A DNA stretch of 64,000 nt from Branchiostoma floridae (Eukaryota; Chordata; Leptocardii; Amphioxiformes; Branchiostomatidae), in NCBI RefSeq assembly GCF_000003815.2, contig NC_049997.1, positions 9,075,875-9,139,874 on the forward strand. The letters run 5' to 3'. Each line of letters starts with the position of its first letter. Position 1 is the first letter of the stretch. Below the pieces are notes generated by a model. It made no database searches and was not told where the DNA came from. It saw nothing but the letters and a program-made list of their open reading frames with translations. Positions 47,001-57,026 of the stretch are shown piece after piece. A program made the position numbers and the translations under genes.

Positions 47001-49661
47001 GAAAGGAACCACGGTCACTTGATTAACTTCGTGCTTTCGGATATTGCTGTTTTTTTCGTTTTGACAGATATTCCATGTCAAGGGGTCGATGGAAGAGCCT
47101 AACAATTCACAGGGGTATTGTTTTTACACATGATTTACTTTGTTGCATTTTTACGGCTATAGTATTTTTCATAGCTAGTCACATTCACCGTAGAGTAAGG
47201 AAGTGATAAATTGGCACATGTAATTGTTCATGAAAGCACATTTGCTTAATTAGACGAGGCATACAAGAAGCTCTGTTTCACAGAGGAATGGGATCTTTGA
47301 ATTATTCTTTCACTTAAAATGTTTATGACCTAAAAAGAGGAAATCCCGGCCGTCGCATGATGGACACACTACTGAACTTCCTGAGGGCACAAAGAGTGCA
47401 GCCTCCAGTCCTACTCTACTCTGATTGGCTGGAGGTCGGTCACGTGGACGAATTTGTGACCTTCGTTCCTGCTACAAACGGGAAGGTGAGATGAGTTGTG
47501 ATAGCCTATAATAGACTCATTGGGGTGGCGGAAAAGTAGTAGAATATGGTCGAATATAATCTCGAAGCAGATCCTACGGTGAGAAAATATAGTATCATCA
47601 GCTGCCCGAAGGAGTGTAGCCGGCCTAGGAGTATAATACTACCGTATCCCACCGTAGGATCTGCTTTGAGATTAGATTGAATAAGTTAATAGCAACTTGC
47701 CGTTTATATAATTATGTAGTCGCGTCAATGTATACAGACATTACTCAAGCAGCATGGATAGATTTGCAAACGATCAGACGTCCCAGGCTGTCCTTCATCA
47801 GTGACTTGTTTGAAAACACACACACACACATCCTATTTAGCCATGTTGTATTTAACTTACAATGAACTTGTTTTTGTTACTTGTTCTCAGCCCATTGGGA
47901 CACATATGTACGCTGGCAAGAGACGGTTTGCTAGCGCCGTTAGATGTCTCTACTTACTTAGGAGAATGATATAACCAGTAAAGGTCTTGACTATTTCTAT
48001 ACTTTTTCACCATACTCCTAAGGGTTTTCGTATGCTGTTGTCCAGTCCGGATGCCTGTTACCGTCTACTGGAGAGGCTAAGGGACGGCGGGTACGGGGAG
48101 GCAGCTCTGTTTCAAGGTGTGGTTTTCGCACACTAGACTTAATCTCACCTTAGCACGGCATTTTTGGTGGTTTTGTTAACCAAAATTATACCCCACTGTT
48201 TCTCTACCATATAGGCAAGAGAAGGCAGTCCAAGAGTCAGCTAAATAACTGGGACACGTCACATGTGAGTAGTATCATCATCATTATCATCTTCATATGA
48301 TGTCATAATAATACTGAAAAACTCTACTCAAACTTTTAGCAACATATGCATCTTCTTTAACTAAGAGGAAATATCTCCAATCCATCCAGGGTTTCAGTCT
48401 GAAGGAGGGTGCCGCCGTCACCGTCAACAACCTGCTGGAAGATTCGTCCTTAAAGAAACAAAACGCTCTCTACCAGGTACAACATGTAAAGGGTTGAACA
48501 TTTTCTACAACCCCGCAATCTGGTTTTTCTTAATTGAAGTTTAGATTGAAACTCCACAAAGTAACAGAAGACACAATGAGAGAAATATTCTCAAGGTATG
48601 CTGCTGTTTCCCATGTTCCCTTTTACGAACGAAGAAGCCAGTACTGGTATATGTTACTTGTCAACGTTCCTCACGTTTGGAGCTGTCACTACAATGTGTG
48701 GAGATTTTTGATAAGGATGTTATTTTCAGATATACATTAACGAGAATCGGGAGATACTGAAGAAAGAGTTGGGGATGACTGAAGAGGACATTATCGACCT
48801 GCCGCAGCTGTACCGAGAAGTGACGGAGCCCAGCGCTGACACACCGGGGCGGGCAGGTATGTCAATGTTTGTCTGTCTGTTCACTTTCAGACTTCTTGCG
48901 AGAACTCCGCACGAGACAGCACGAGAATTGCCGTATCGCACGAAGACCGACCTACCCCACCATGCTGCATGTAAGCCCTTTAATTTCTCGTATCCAATTG
49001 CGCATGCGCGTGTCAAAGGTGAATGCTCTTGACATGTAAACAGTTCTTGTCTCTACCATACTTGCCTCCGTCAGTTAGTTTGCATAGCAATCTCCAGAAG
49101 TGTTTCGTAATGTCTCAGGGACCTTAACCTTTGACCTGTGCAAGTGCAGTTGGATATGTGAAACGTTGAAAGGGCTTATTTTTAGTCCTCGGTCTGACCT
49201 GATCATTTTGACGGAGGGATAGACGTTGAGAGACGGTAGAAAATTGTCGTCATCACAAAAGAGAAAATTCTACTCACAATATTTGAAAAAGATATTCTTT
49301 TCAGTCGGACCTTTAAATAGGTTGTAGACAAGCCATGGAGTTCAGAGTGGACAAGCGTGACCAAACGGATGGTCTCTTAACGAAAAACATTTTTTTCGCA
49401 CACACAGCTGCAGCCTTCCCCAACCTGGTGAACATGTTAGTACTGGGAGAATTCCTGGGGATCCCGAAGCCCTTCGGTCCCATCATCAACGGCACATGCG
49501 CGTTAGAACAACACGTGACGTCACTGCTGGAACCTTTGGGTCTATCCTGCGAGTTCCTGGATGACTGGTACTCCTATCACGTGTTCCTGGGAGAGGTGCA
49601 TTGTGGGACTCAAACACGACGACAACCATCCGCTTTTAAGTGGTGGGAGATGACCCTTTGA
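41044..49661 (+). CDS. Peptidylarginine deiminase, N-terminal end interrupted by a gap
   Basis: Exons: 41027-41179 (ATG 41044), a partial exon from about 41433 into the gap, then 41868-42012, 42420-42551, 43396-43516, 43876-44007, 44337-44515, 44928-45014, 45398-45535, 46150-46260, 46679-46830, 47338-47485, 48023-48116, 48215-48264, 48390-48476, 48730-48856 and 49408-49661; AATAAA at 49700. Visible codons from 41868 give 651 aa; human PADIs have about 663. Domain marks: [12 protein letters not shown] calcium loop, [42 protein letters not shown] and GEVHCGT. PADIs convert protein Arg to citrulline with Ca2+. The nucleophile Cys, His and second Asp (GHVDEF) are present. The first Asp (RWMQDE in vertebrates) is Asn here. 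Exon 1 encodes a hydrophobic stretch ([17 protein letters not shown]) not found in vertebrate PADIs; phase shows at least one exon between it and 41868. Confidence 0.93.
43240..43375 (+). mobile_element. LINE 3' tail ending in (ATTC)n, PADI intron
   Basis: GACCTCTACCTAGCCCG runs to ACAATAAAGGTCTTTC and then ATTCATTCATT. CR1/L2-type LINEs end in short tandem repeats of this sort. A reverse-complement relative (AGACCTTTATTGTACA) lies at 25600-25620, and a related tail (AGAATAAAGGTGTTTCATGCATTCATT) at 54526-54552. Confidence 0.55.
44570..44797. mobile_element. MITE, TAAGCCCTTTCACAG family, in PADI intron
   Basis: Termini TAAGCCCTTTCACAG and CTGTGAAAGGGCTTA; inner arms GGAATTCTAGGTAATATG and CATATTACCTAGAATTCC. 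It lies 55 bases after the exon ending at 44515. Another member with TAAGCCCTTT / AAAGGGCTTA ends lies at 48972-49178 in the penultimate intron, and a partial one near 45030-45095. Confidence 0.8.
45737..45850. repeat. (CA)n microsatellite in PADI intron
   Basis: ACACAC runs with GCACGC, AAACAC and ATACAC interruptions. No other content. The reverse strand gives no protein. Confidence 0.9.
47068..47113 (+). CDS. Possible cassette exon of the PADI gene
   Basis: A strong acceptor (TTTTTTTCGTTTTGACAG) opens 46 bases reading [16 protein letters not shown] and then a GTATTG donor. With the alternative acceptor AAAAAGAG at 47338-47339, it fits the frame between the exon ending 46830 and NPGRRMMD. 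Vertebrate PADIs have no such insert at this place. The direct splice to 47338 also keeps frame and gives a more usual length, so this exon may be optional or false. Confidence 0.25.
47558..47673. mobile_element. Second ATCTCCAAGCAGATCC MITE, in PADI intron
   Basis: Arms AATCTCGAAGCAGATCCTAC and GTAGGATCTGCTTTGAGATT. It shares outer 20 bases with 35683-35837 but has a different, shorter centre. It is flanked by TA. Confidence 0.75.
48972..49178. mobile_element. TAAGCCCTTT MITE in the last PADI intron
   Basis: TAAGCCCTTT opens and AAAGGGCTTA closes the element. Inner words GTCAAAGGTGAA and CCTTTGACC are complementary. It is more decayed than the 44570 copy. Confidence 0.55.
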
Positions 49662-49699
49662 CCTCTATGGAGTTGAGGTTTCTCAAAACACATTTCCTG

Positions 49700-51032
49700 A
49701 ATAAAATCTAAAGGTGGTCTTTATGAATTTACGCATTAAACATTCGTGAATTCGTTGACTGTATCTTATAATAGATTTTGCCCTTTAGAAGTCTTGTCTT
49801 GATAGGTGGTGATATGAGTAAAACTGGTGACAAGCACTGTTTTGTTCCTATTTAAGATTTGTTACGTTTGGTACTTCACACTGCAACAGCGACACCTAGC
49901 TGCAATGCGAATAAAACCAGTCATTAGTTATTGCCCTAAGGGGCCCTAAACAAACGTCGGCCAGGCATGGGCACTGGGTTGTAAGCGGTCTCACTAAATA
50001 CGTTGTCGGTATTTAGTGAGACCGGTTGTGGTGTTGGGTTCACATACATCTATATGCTGGCGGGCGCGGGTTCGAATCCCGGTAGCCAGGTGACTGATTC
50101 TACTCGCCTCTCTCCTAGTGTTTAACAAACTTCTACTTTCTGTCCAGAAATTTACCACCACTAGAACTGTTCCGCAACCACTTTATGGCATCGGCCAAAG
50201 TCTAGTCATGGTGGTAAGCAACCCGGTCAAACTATCCCCGGTCGGCTGTGATTGGTCTAACTAAGGTCGCCACCGCCTTTGTTGGCTCATGGCAAACAGC
50301 TCTTTGTACGATCACGAGGATTCGGCGTGGTTGTGGAGACATAGCTTAGGGGTTTTCAGTCTTCGAACTTTAATAGAAGACACGAACCTAGAAGACAGTA
50401 TAAAACACGAGTTTGAACCAATTATGTGCTTTTTAGTTGAGGATTCATACTGAAAGTCCACTTGAATTCCAAATACCAAAATGTTGTCAACAGATTGATT
50501 CAACTTTTGATTTAACTTTCGAAGCCCCCACTGTGCCCCTTGACCTGGTTTAGCGAAAACATGGCAAGCAATGATGTAATAGCCTATTGAGTCAGCTGTG
50601 AGATATGTTTGGATCTGACCATTAGAAGACTGTTCAAGGGGGTTTAAGGATTGCCCAATAAAAAGAAAATGCCAAAAGGCGTCCAAAAATGATGATTAGA
50701 CGAACCAAAATGACTCGCAAAGAACTTGAACAAACTGACTAAGCGAAGAATAATTCTGTAACAAAACTTATCTGCATAATATGCGTTCACACAATGTCTT
50801 TCTTTGTCACCTCTCGGTCAATGACATTACTTTAGGGTCCCGTACTTCGATCCTACGTCATGCTGAATGTGGACACGGTACACTCTGCAGAACGGCTTTA
50901 AGTGTTGTAAGGTCACAGTAAGGTCAAGCCAAACTTTAGTACAACGTTTAGTTAAGAGGAACATGGCTATTAACCGGACGTGGCAGTAGTTCTTAATTCT
51001 CTCACCCTACTTGCCGACAAGAATCGTTTAAT
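49700..51032. other. Intergenic, PADI to TMEM135-like
   Basis: Apart from the PADI polyadenylation signal at 49700-49705, this stretch shows a 15-base perfect hairpin (GGTCTCACTAAATAC / GTATTTAGTGAGACC, 49989-50026) followed by a B-box-like GGGTTCGAATCCC at about 50071. It may be the remnant of a tRNA-related SINE. I see no gene. Confidence 0.4.
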
Positions 51033-54000
51033 ATGGCAAAGGTGGACAGTTTCTTTGAGACAGAGGAGGGGCGAACTGTTGTAGTGGCGTTAGAGCGGTT
51101 CGTCAGAGGATCTGCGACAGGACTGGCGCTATACGGAGGCGGGACCATCGCACTGTCGGTCGTGAACGGGAAACTCTTCAGAAGGTAGGTGCAACTTTGT
51201 TCGTCCGTTTCCCTTGCATCGTTAGGCCATTTTTACATCGTTTTCTTCTCTGCTTTTACGTGGCGTTGCCACAGCTGACTGTATACAAAGCACTCAGCCT
51301 ACAGTTGAAAACAACATTTAAAAAGTCTAAACAGCCATGATACTATGTATGGCAGCAGAATTCTGTTTGACACAGCCAAGACAGTCCAGACATAAAACCT
51401 TCAACGACAAAACAAATTGTACAACAGCTTTAGTAAGGTCTATACATGCAGACAACTAGATACAAATGAACTAAGTAAACCTGCATACCAGAATATGTAT
51501 AGTACAAATGTGTAGAGGTAAGAGAAAAGTCTGACAGGTACTATCTACATATCTAAGCCGCATGGAGGATATCACCTGTGCCTCAGGTGAGCTAGCTTCG
51601 AATTCTTTCCTAGTGGTGCGATATTTATTAAATTGGCTGGTAGGCAGGAAAGATATTGTTCTCAAGATGTCCTGCTCGGCACTCTCAGTTTATTTCAACA
51701 AATGACTCCCCCTGGGGTATCACATATTGGCACAGTTTCCATACGTTTGTTTGTTCTCCCCACAGCCCCGGCCATGTTGTCCGCGAAGCCCTGTCCGTGG
51801 ACACGTTGCGTTTCTCGGCGTTCCTGGGAGCGTTTCCCGCCGTCTACAAACTGGCTCACGACACATTACGGAGGGTTCGACCTGGGAAGGTGAGTACTTA
51901 GGGTAAACATGCTAACTAAAGGTTGTAACTCACTGCACTTGGGGCAACGGTGTGACACAGCGGGGCTCATCCACTGCGGCACCGTTTTTATTTTCGCCAA
52001 TTTTTTTATATAATTCATAATTTAGATATTGCTTAATACGTAAAAGTATGACTTAAAAGACAACAAATTACACATAAAGTAAGAAAATTCGTTCGTTATC
52101 TCTGAAATTCGTTAAGTAATCTTTGAGTAAATCCTAACCCCACAGTGCCGAACCTGTGCCCCAAGTGATACCACCTATAGCGAGGGTAAAGATAAATACA
52201 TAAGGGATAATTTTACTGTCATGAGAAGGAATGAGTAGTCTGTTTGCCAGAATGAGTATAATATAATTTTGGCGGCTAATAAACACTGATTTACTATAAT
52301 CGGCCTATCAAATCCATTTGCATAATGTATAATTTTCACAATTTGTAGTCAACGTACATGTAATCTGTGATTGGAGCCTAGATATATAACAATTGTACCA
52401 TTACTTACTCATGCAACAGTAGTACCAGATTTCATCATTATTTGGTTATGTTCTTTCGTGGTTGTATGTAGCGGGTGGGTTAAAGTCCAGGGTCAACAAC
52501 AGCACGTAGTAAAGAACAAGGGTCGTCGCCAAAAATAGTAACTGGCACTGCAAGCAAACATGTTTGTTTGTATTAGCTTGATGTTACATGCCATGGCAAT
52601 TTAATTCGATCGTGGACTTTTGCTCTATTACTAACAAAAACTGTTTAAAGAAAGATCGGCATTTTTGGAGAGAAATATTGAATAATCCACATTGCCTACA
52701 TGGCATACCACGCCGTTATACTATACAGTTCAATGAATTCGTTTAAGTAGGGGGGAGAAGAATGACCAAATGTCCCTTGGAATCGTTCGATAAAGTTAAA
52801 TTCTGAACCCCCAACTTGCAAATACAAATACATACCAATTTAAGCGCAGACACGTAAAAAGTATGCATTTGCAGTATATCATGACATGAGACTTTGTCGT
52901 CTCAAATTCATTTTCAAAATCTATGAACCAAAACCCGGTTTATTTTCATTGAAATCCACAAATGTTCATTGATATGTTTTCTTCTCAGGAATTGAATAAA
53001 ATGAAGATCGGATATAATTTTTTTACCCAGGATGGTTCGAACAGCACCATGGCCGGCGCCATTGCAGGACTGACCATGTTTATCGAGTCGGGCAAACGAC
53101 GGCGGACCATCGCTCTCTTCCTGTTGGCCCGTGCAGCGGGCGCTTTCATGAGTACCTGGGTAAGTCTCCTGAACATAGGAAGCTTTGTGGTACAGGTGCA
53201 CTTTGAAAGCTTCTTGGGAAGAAGTTCTCGCCCACGGATAGTTCAACGTGTAAATCTTTTAGTTTTACACCAAGTAGGAGAAGGGTAGGGGACGTTTGTC
53301 TCGTTTTCCTCAGCGATGATACTGGTAACAACAGGACTGTTAGTCAACAACAAAAATTATTTCACGTATTATCCACATTTCGCAGAACATTCAAACAATT
53401 TTCGGCCTTCTTTATTTATCGGTCTTGAAAGAAAATTATTGCTCAACTCCCGTCAAAATTTACCAACACAGATGAACTTTGCTAGCCTAGGTGCCTTTTA
53501 TAGCTTCATTTCGCTCTCTCTGTCGCTCGAGGGAGAGGAGCCCATCCAGGCTAGAACTTTGATCTCGAATAGTACTTGGTATATATTCATAATAAAAAGT
53601 TAAGAATATGAACATAAAAATCTATTCACTAGATAGTCAGCTCTCCATTGTTTCTACTTTCGATATTATGTAGCCTAGAATCTACATGTACTGTATTAGA
53701 TTAATGTTCCACATACTATAGCCTTTTGTGTTATACAATATGCAATGTGAATTACTTTGCGTGACATTGTACCCGTTACAACTGCTGTGCAATACAATTT
53801 GACTTGACTTATTCCCAGGTAAGACGAGGCCGCCTGCCGCGAGTCCGACACCTGGACACGGGCGTGTTCTGCCTCTGCACGGGCTTCATCGTGTACGCCG
53901 CCGCCCTGGACCCCGAGCTGCTCCCCGTAGGCTACTACAACTCCATCCTCCGCTGGTCCCGCGGCTGGACCGACAAGGGGCTGGCCGAAACCCTCCGGCG

Positions 54001-55171
54001 GGAGGGCACGGCGTTCGTCCCGTGCGATGTACACATGCACCCCGGTAGCTGTCATGTCTACACCCTGAAGGACACGCTGAGGAGCTGGCCTAGCTTCTTT
54101 AAGATGTACCTGCCCATCAATCTTGTCCCAGTCTTGCTCTTCAAATACAAAGAGCTTATATCAAGGTGAGTTCATGACAACACGATCACTGACGAAAGAT
54201 AGCCGATTCTGTCAGAAATGTCTGACCGTTTACAAAACTCATCCAGTCGCTTTAGTAGCGATGTTTGTATTGAGTATCTTATTACCTGAATGTATAACAT
54301 TTCACCGACACAACACATCTTATGTATTTCGCGAAATTCTGGCCACCATGTTGGGGCAGACCATGGATCCAAGATGGCGTCTTTTGTCCACCAACATGGC
54401 GGACGCCCAGCATAGTCACGTGACTGCAAACACTCGAGCCGTCCTGATGGTAAAGGCGCCCATACCTTTGTCATACCTTGAACGTTCTGTAGCTTAGCTA
54501 TGGTAGCCATTCGTGGCTTTTATGTAGAATAAAGGTGTTTCATGCATTCATTGTCATGATAATAGCTTCATTTCTTTTCTCAGGCCCACAGATACTCTGA
54601 CGTCACTCTTCATCAACACGGCCTGGTCCGGCACCTTCCTGACGTTTCTGGTGCAGATTGCGAAATACGTCATTTGCGTACTACGTCACTGGAAACACAA
54701 ACCTCCTCCGGCGGACGGATACATCCCCTTCGCCGCCGGTGTGCTCTGCGCCCTCTCCGTGCTTTTCGAACGGGCTTCGAGAAGGTAAGAAAACCGGACA
54801 ATCGCAAAGTTTGAAAAATTAACATATCTTCTCTGAGTCATTAAACAATTGTCAGTTAATTCTTAAAGAAGACAGATATTATTTAGTGATTTTTCAATTT
54901 GATGAAATTATTCTAAGTAGCGGGTATTCCCGATTGCAAAACTGACGACCCGTTTGTCTTAAACAGGCGAGAGCTGTCTATGTACGTCGTTCCGCACTTC
55001 CTGAATGGGATGTTCCTATTGGCTCAGCGGCATCACGTGAAGACCGTGCCGTTCGGGTCCATCTTGGTTTTCATGGCGTCCACCATGACCCTCATGCACG
55101 CGTACGAACGGGAGAGAGACTCGCTCTCTAACTTAGTCAAGGGTATCATCAAACACTTGGTAGGGAACTAA
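51033..55171 (+). CDS. TMEM135-like multi-pass membrane protein, complete, 399 aa
   Basis: Exons: 51033-51184, 51766-51889, 52989-53159, 53819-54165, 54584-54784, 54967-55171; phases join and a TAA ends the frame; AATAAA at 55460-55465. First half: ALERFVRGSATGLALYGGG, then SAFLGAFPAVYKL and AGLTMFIESGKRRRTIALFL. Second half: the Cys/His block CDVHMHPGSCHVYTLKDTLR, FFKMYLPINLVPVLL, AAGVLCALSVLFERASRRR and HFLNGMFLLAQRHH. These match TMEM135, a Tim17-related protein reported on mitochondria and peroxisomes, linked to organelle dynamics and lipid handling. Vertebrate TMEM135 is about 458 aa. Here the half with the Cys block seems to come second and the FLG(A/S)F half first, the reverse of the human order as I recall it. 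The ATG is the first in a frame that opens after stops upstream. Confidence 0.85.
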
Positions 55172-57000
55172 GATATGAGCAGGTCAGAAACTTTATCGCG
55201 TAACCGGTGTAAGCTATGACTCCCAGGTCACGTGTCTTCCATCTCAGAGCTGGAGAAATATGGCTGATGCTCTCTAAAAATTCTTCGTCGTGCATCAGAG
55301 TTTAATTCTCTATGCTAAATGTATTACTGTTAAATGCCACACTGTTGACGACCAATTGTCCGTGTGATGGGAACATATTCAAATGTAGGCGGTCTCTTTG
55401 TCTGTTATACATCATTCTTGTGGATGATTGGATAGCTCTTACAGCTAATTGTGGATCTAAATAAATTCCTAATTTACGAGGCAACCTCTTGTCATACAAG
55501 TAAGTCTCGTTTAAACACGAAGTGTTAATGTTGTCAACGATTTTTCATCAGATGAAAGTTTCATGATATTATTTTACATCAAACAACCTTAAACGATTGA
55601 TGCAAAATGTGCAATATTGGACCTACCTGTAATAGTTTTCGTAGATTCCTAGCTGCTACGCTATACTGAATTTTGTCACTGTTATATTTGTAATTATTGT
55701 TAAAGACAAGTCAAAGCTGCTGGTGCGAAATGTTCCATAAATAAATACTCATCTAAAAATGACGAAAAGTCAAAACAATGCTAAATATATCAAGAATGAT
55801 ATTTAGTACATTATACCAAATAAGAAATGTATTTTCCTTTTTTTCATATTACTGATGAAAGCAATAGTACAGAACTACTTAAAAAGTAAATAAAAACGAA
55901 AACTGTGCACACATTGGTTTGTGTGGTCATTATTTTGACCCCGCACGATAAACATGGTCCAAATCATAGAACCAAGCAATTTGTATATACAGTTCACACA
56001 CTTATTTTATACCATGAAGAAAGATTGCCCATGTCGACCTTCTCAAAATCATAAGTGCCCTTTTCAGATGCGTTACATTTGTATTTGGTAAATCAATTGA
56101 AATCTTCAACAGAATGAATATGAATTGCTTATCTTTATTGGTTGAAGATTAAATTTGAGAAGAGGCGCAATCAGGCAAAATTCTCCATATTTTTGTCTTT
56201 CAAAGAATGTCCAAGTGTCAAGATAAAGACAGGTAAAATTTTGAATCAAATTTATGTCAAATGTCTGTCAATAACGAAAGTTCAAAATAACGGAAAGATA
56301 GATGTCAGCGTGTAAATCATTGGTAAATAAGGTAATATGTTAATCAAACCGAACGAAAACCAACGTACGTCCATGAGACGGTTCAAAATGTCTGTCGAAA
56401 GTCGACCTCTGCTAGCTATATACATGTACATCAAAATAAACTAACTGCTTCTGTTAACAAAATCAGTATACCGAATATACGGTATTCAAAATAACTATAA
56501 AGATTTCAAAGACTGAGTCCGTTCCTCTAATCTTTGTTTCTCCGTGAATTGAAGAGAAATTCAAATCTAAGCTCCTCTTTCAATACAAGGAATTGCCTTT
56601 GAGTATGCGTCGCCTGTTTGATGTTGTTCTTGTTTATTGCATCTGACGTTTAGACCGTAAGAATTAAAACATATTCTTGATAACAGCCAGTACAATCAAC
56701 GATAAGAAAACAATAAATTAACTTCCACGTCGTCATACATGATATTGGTCACTGTAGGACCTTGATGATAAATATCGCTAGATGGCGCTTTTATACAGAT
56801 CAGCGATCGCGGCCGTTGACTTTATTTCGTAGAAGTATAAATCTATAAAATCCATTTTCTCAACTTTTTTTCCCAAAATCAATCGTATATTAAACTTTCC
56901 TTTCTTGCAATGTGTCAGTCAACGACCGCTTTCGAGCGCCTCTAGCGACATGATACAAAATAGCACCATTCTTTTGTTTGATTCGAATCAAATGTTTAAA
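55172..57000. other. Intergenic, TMEM135-like to rapsyn (tail to tail)
   Basis: AT-rich sequence with no long frame. AATAAA occurs on the plus strand at 55460 (TMEM135-like 3' end) and on the minus strand at 56821-56826, about 200 bases past the rapsyn stop. No recognisable repeat families were seen in 55500-56800. Confidence 0.5.
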
Positions 57001-57026
57001 AGAACAACTGGACGTCCTTTTGCCCC

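Noticed and set aside
48534-48740. 68-codon plus-strand frame between PADI exons
   Set aside because: It lies in an intron, crosses an acceptor at 48729 in the wrong frame and matches no PADI segment.
50030-50095. Possible tRNA gene with GGGTTCGAATCCC
   Set aside because: The B box is good but no acceptor stem or A box at proper spacing is visible; a SINE remnant is more likely.
53696-54055. 119-codon minus-strand frame
   Set aside because: It is antisense to the large TMEM135-like exon and follows from that exon's high GC content.
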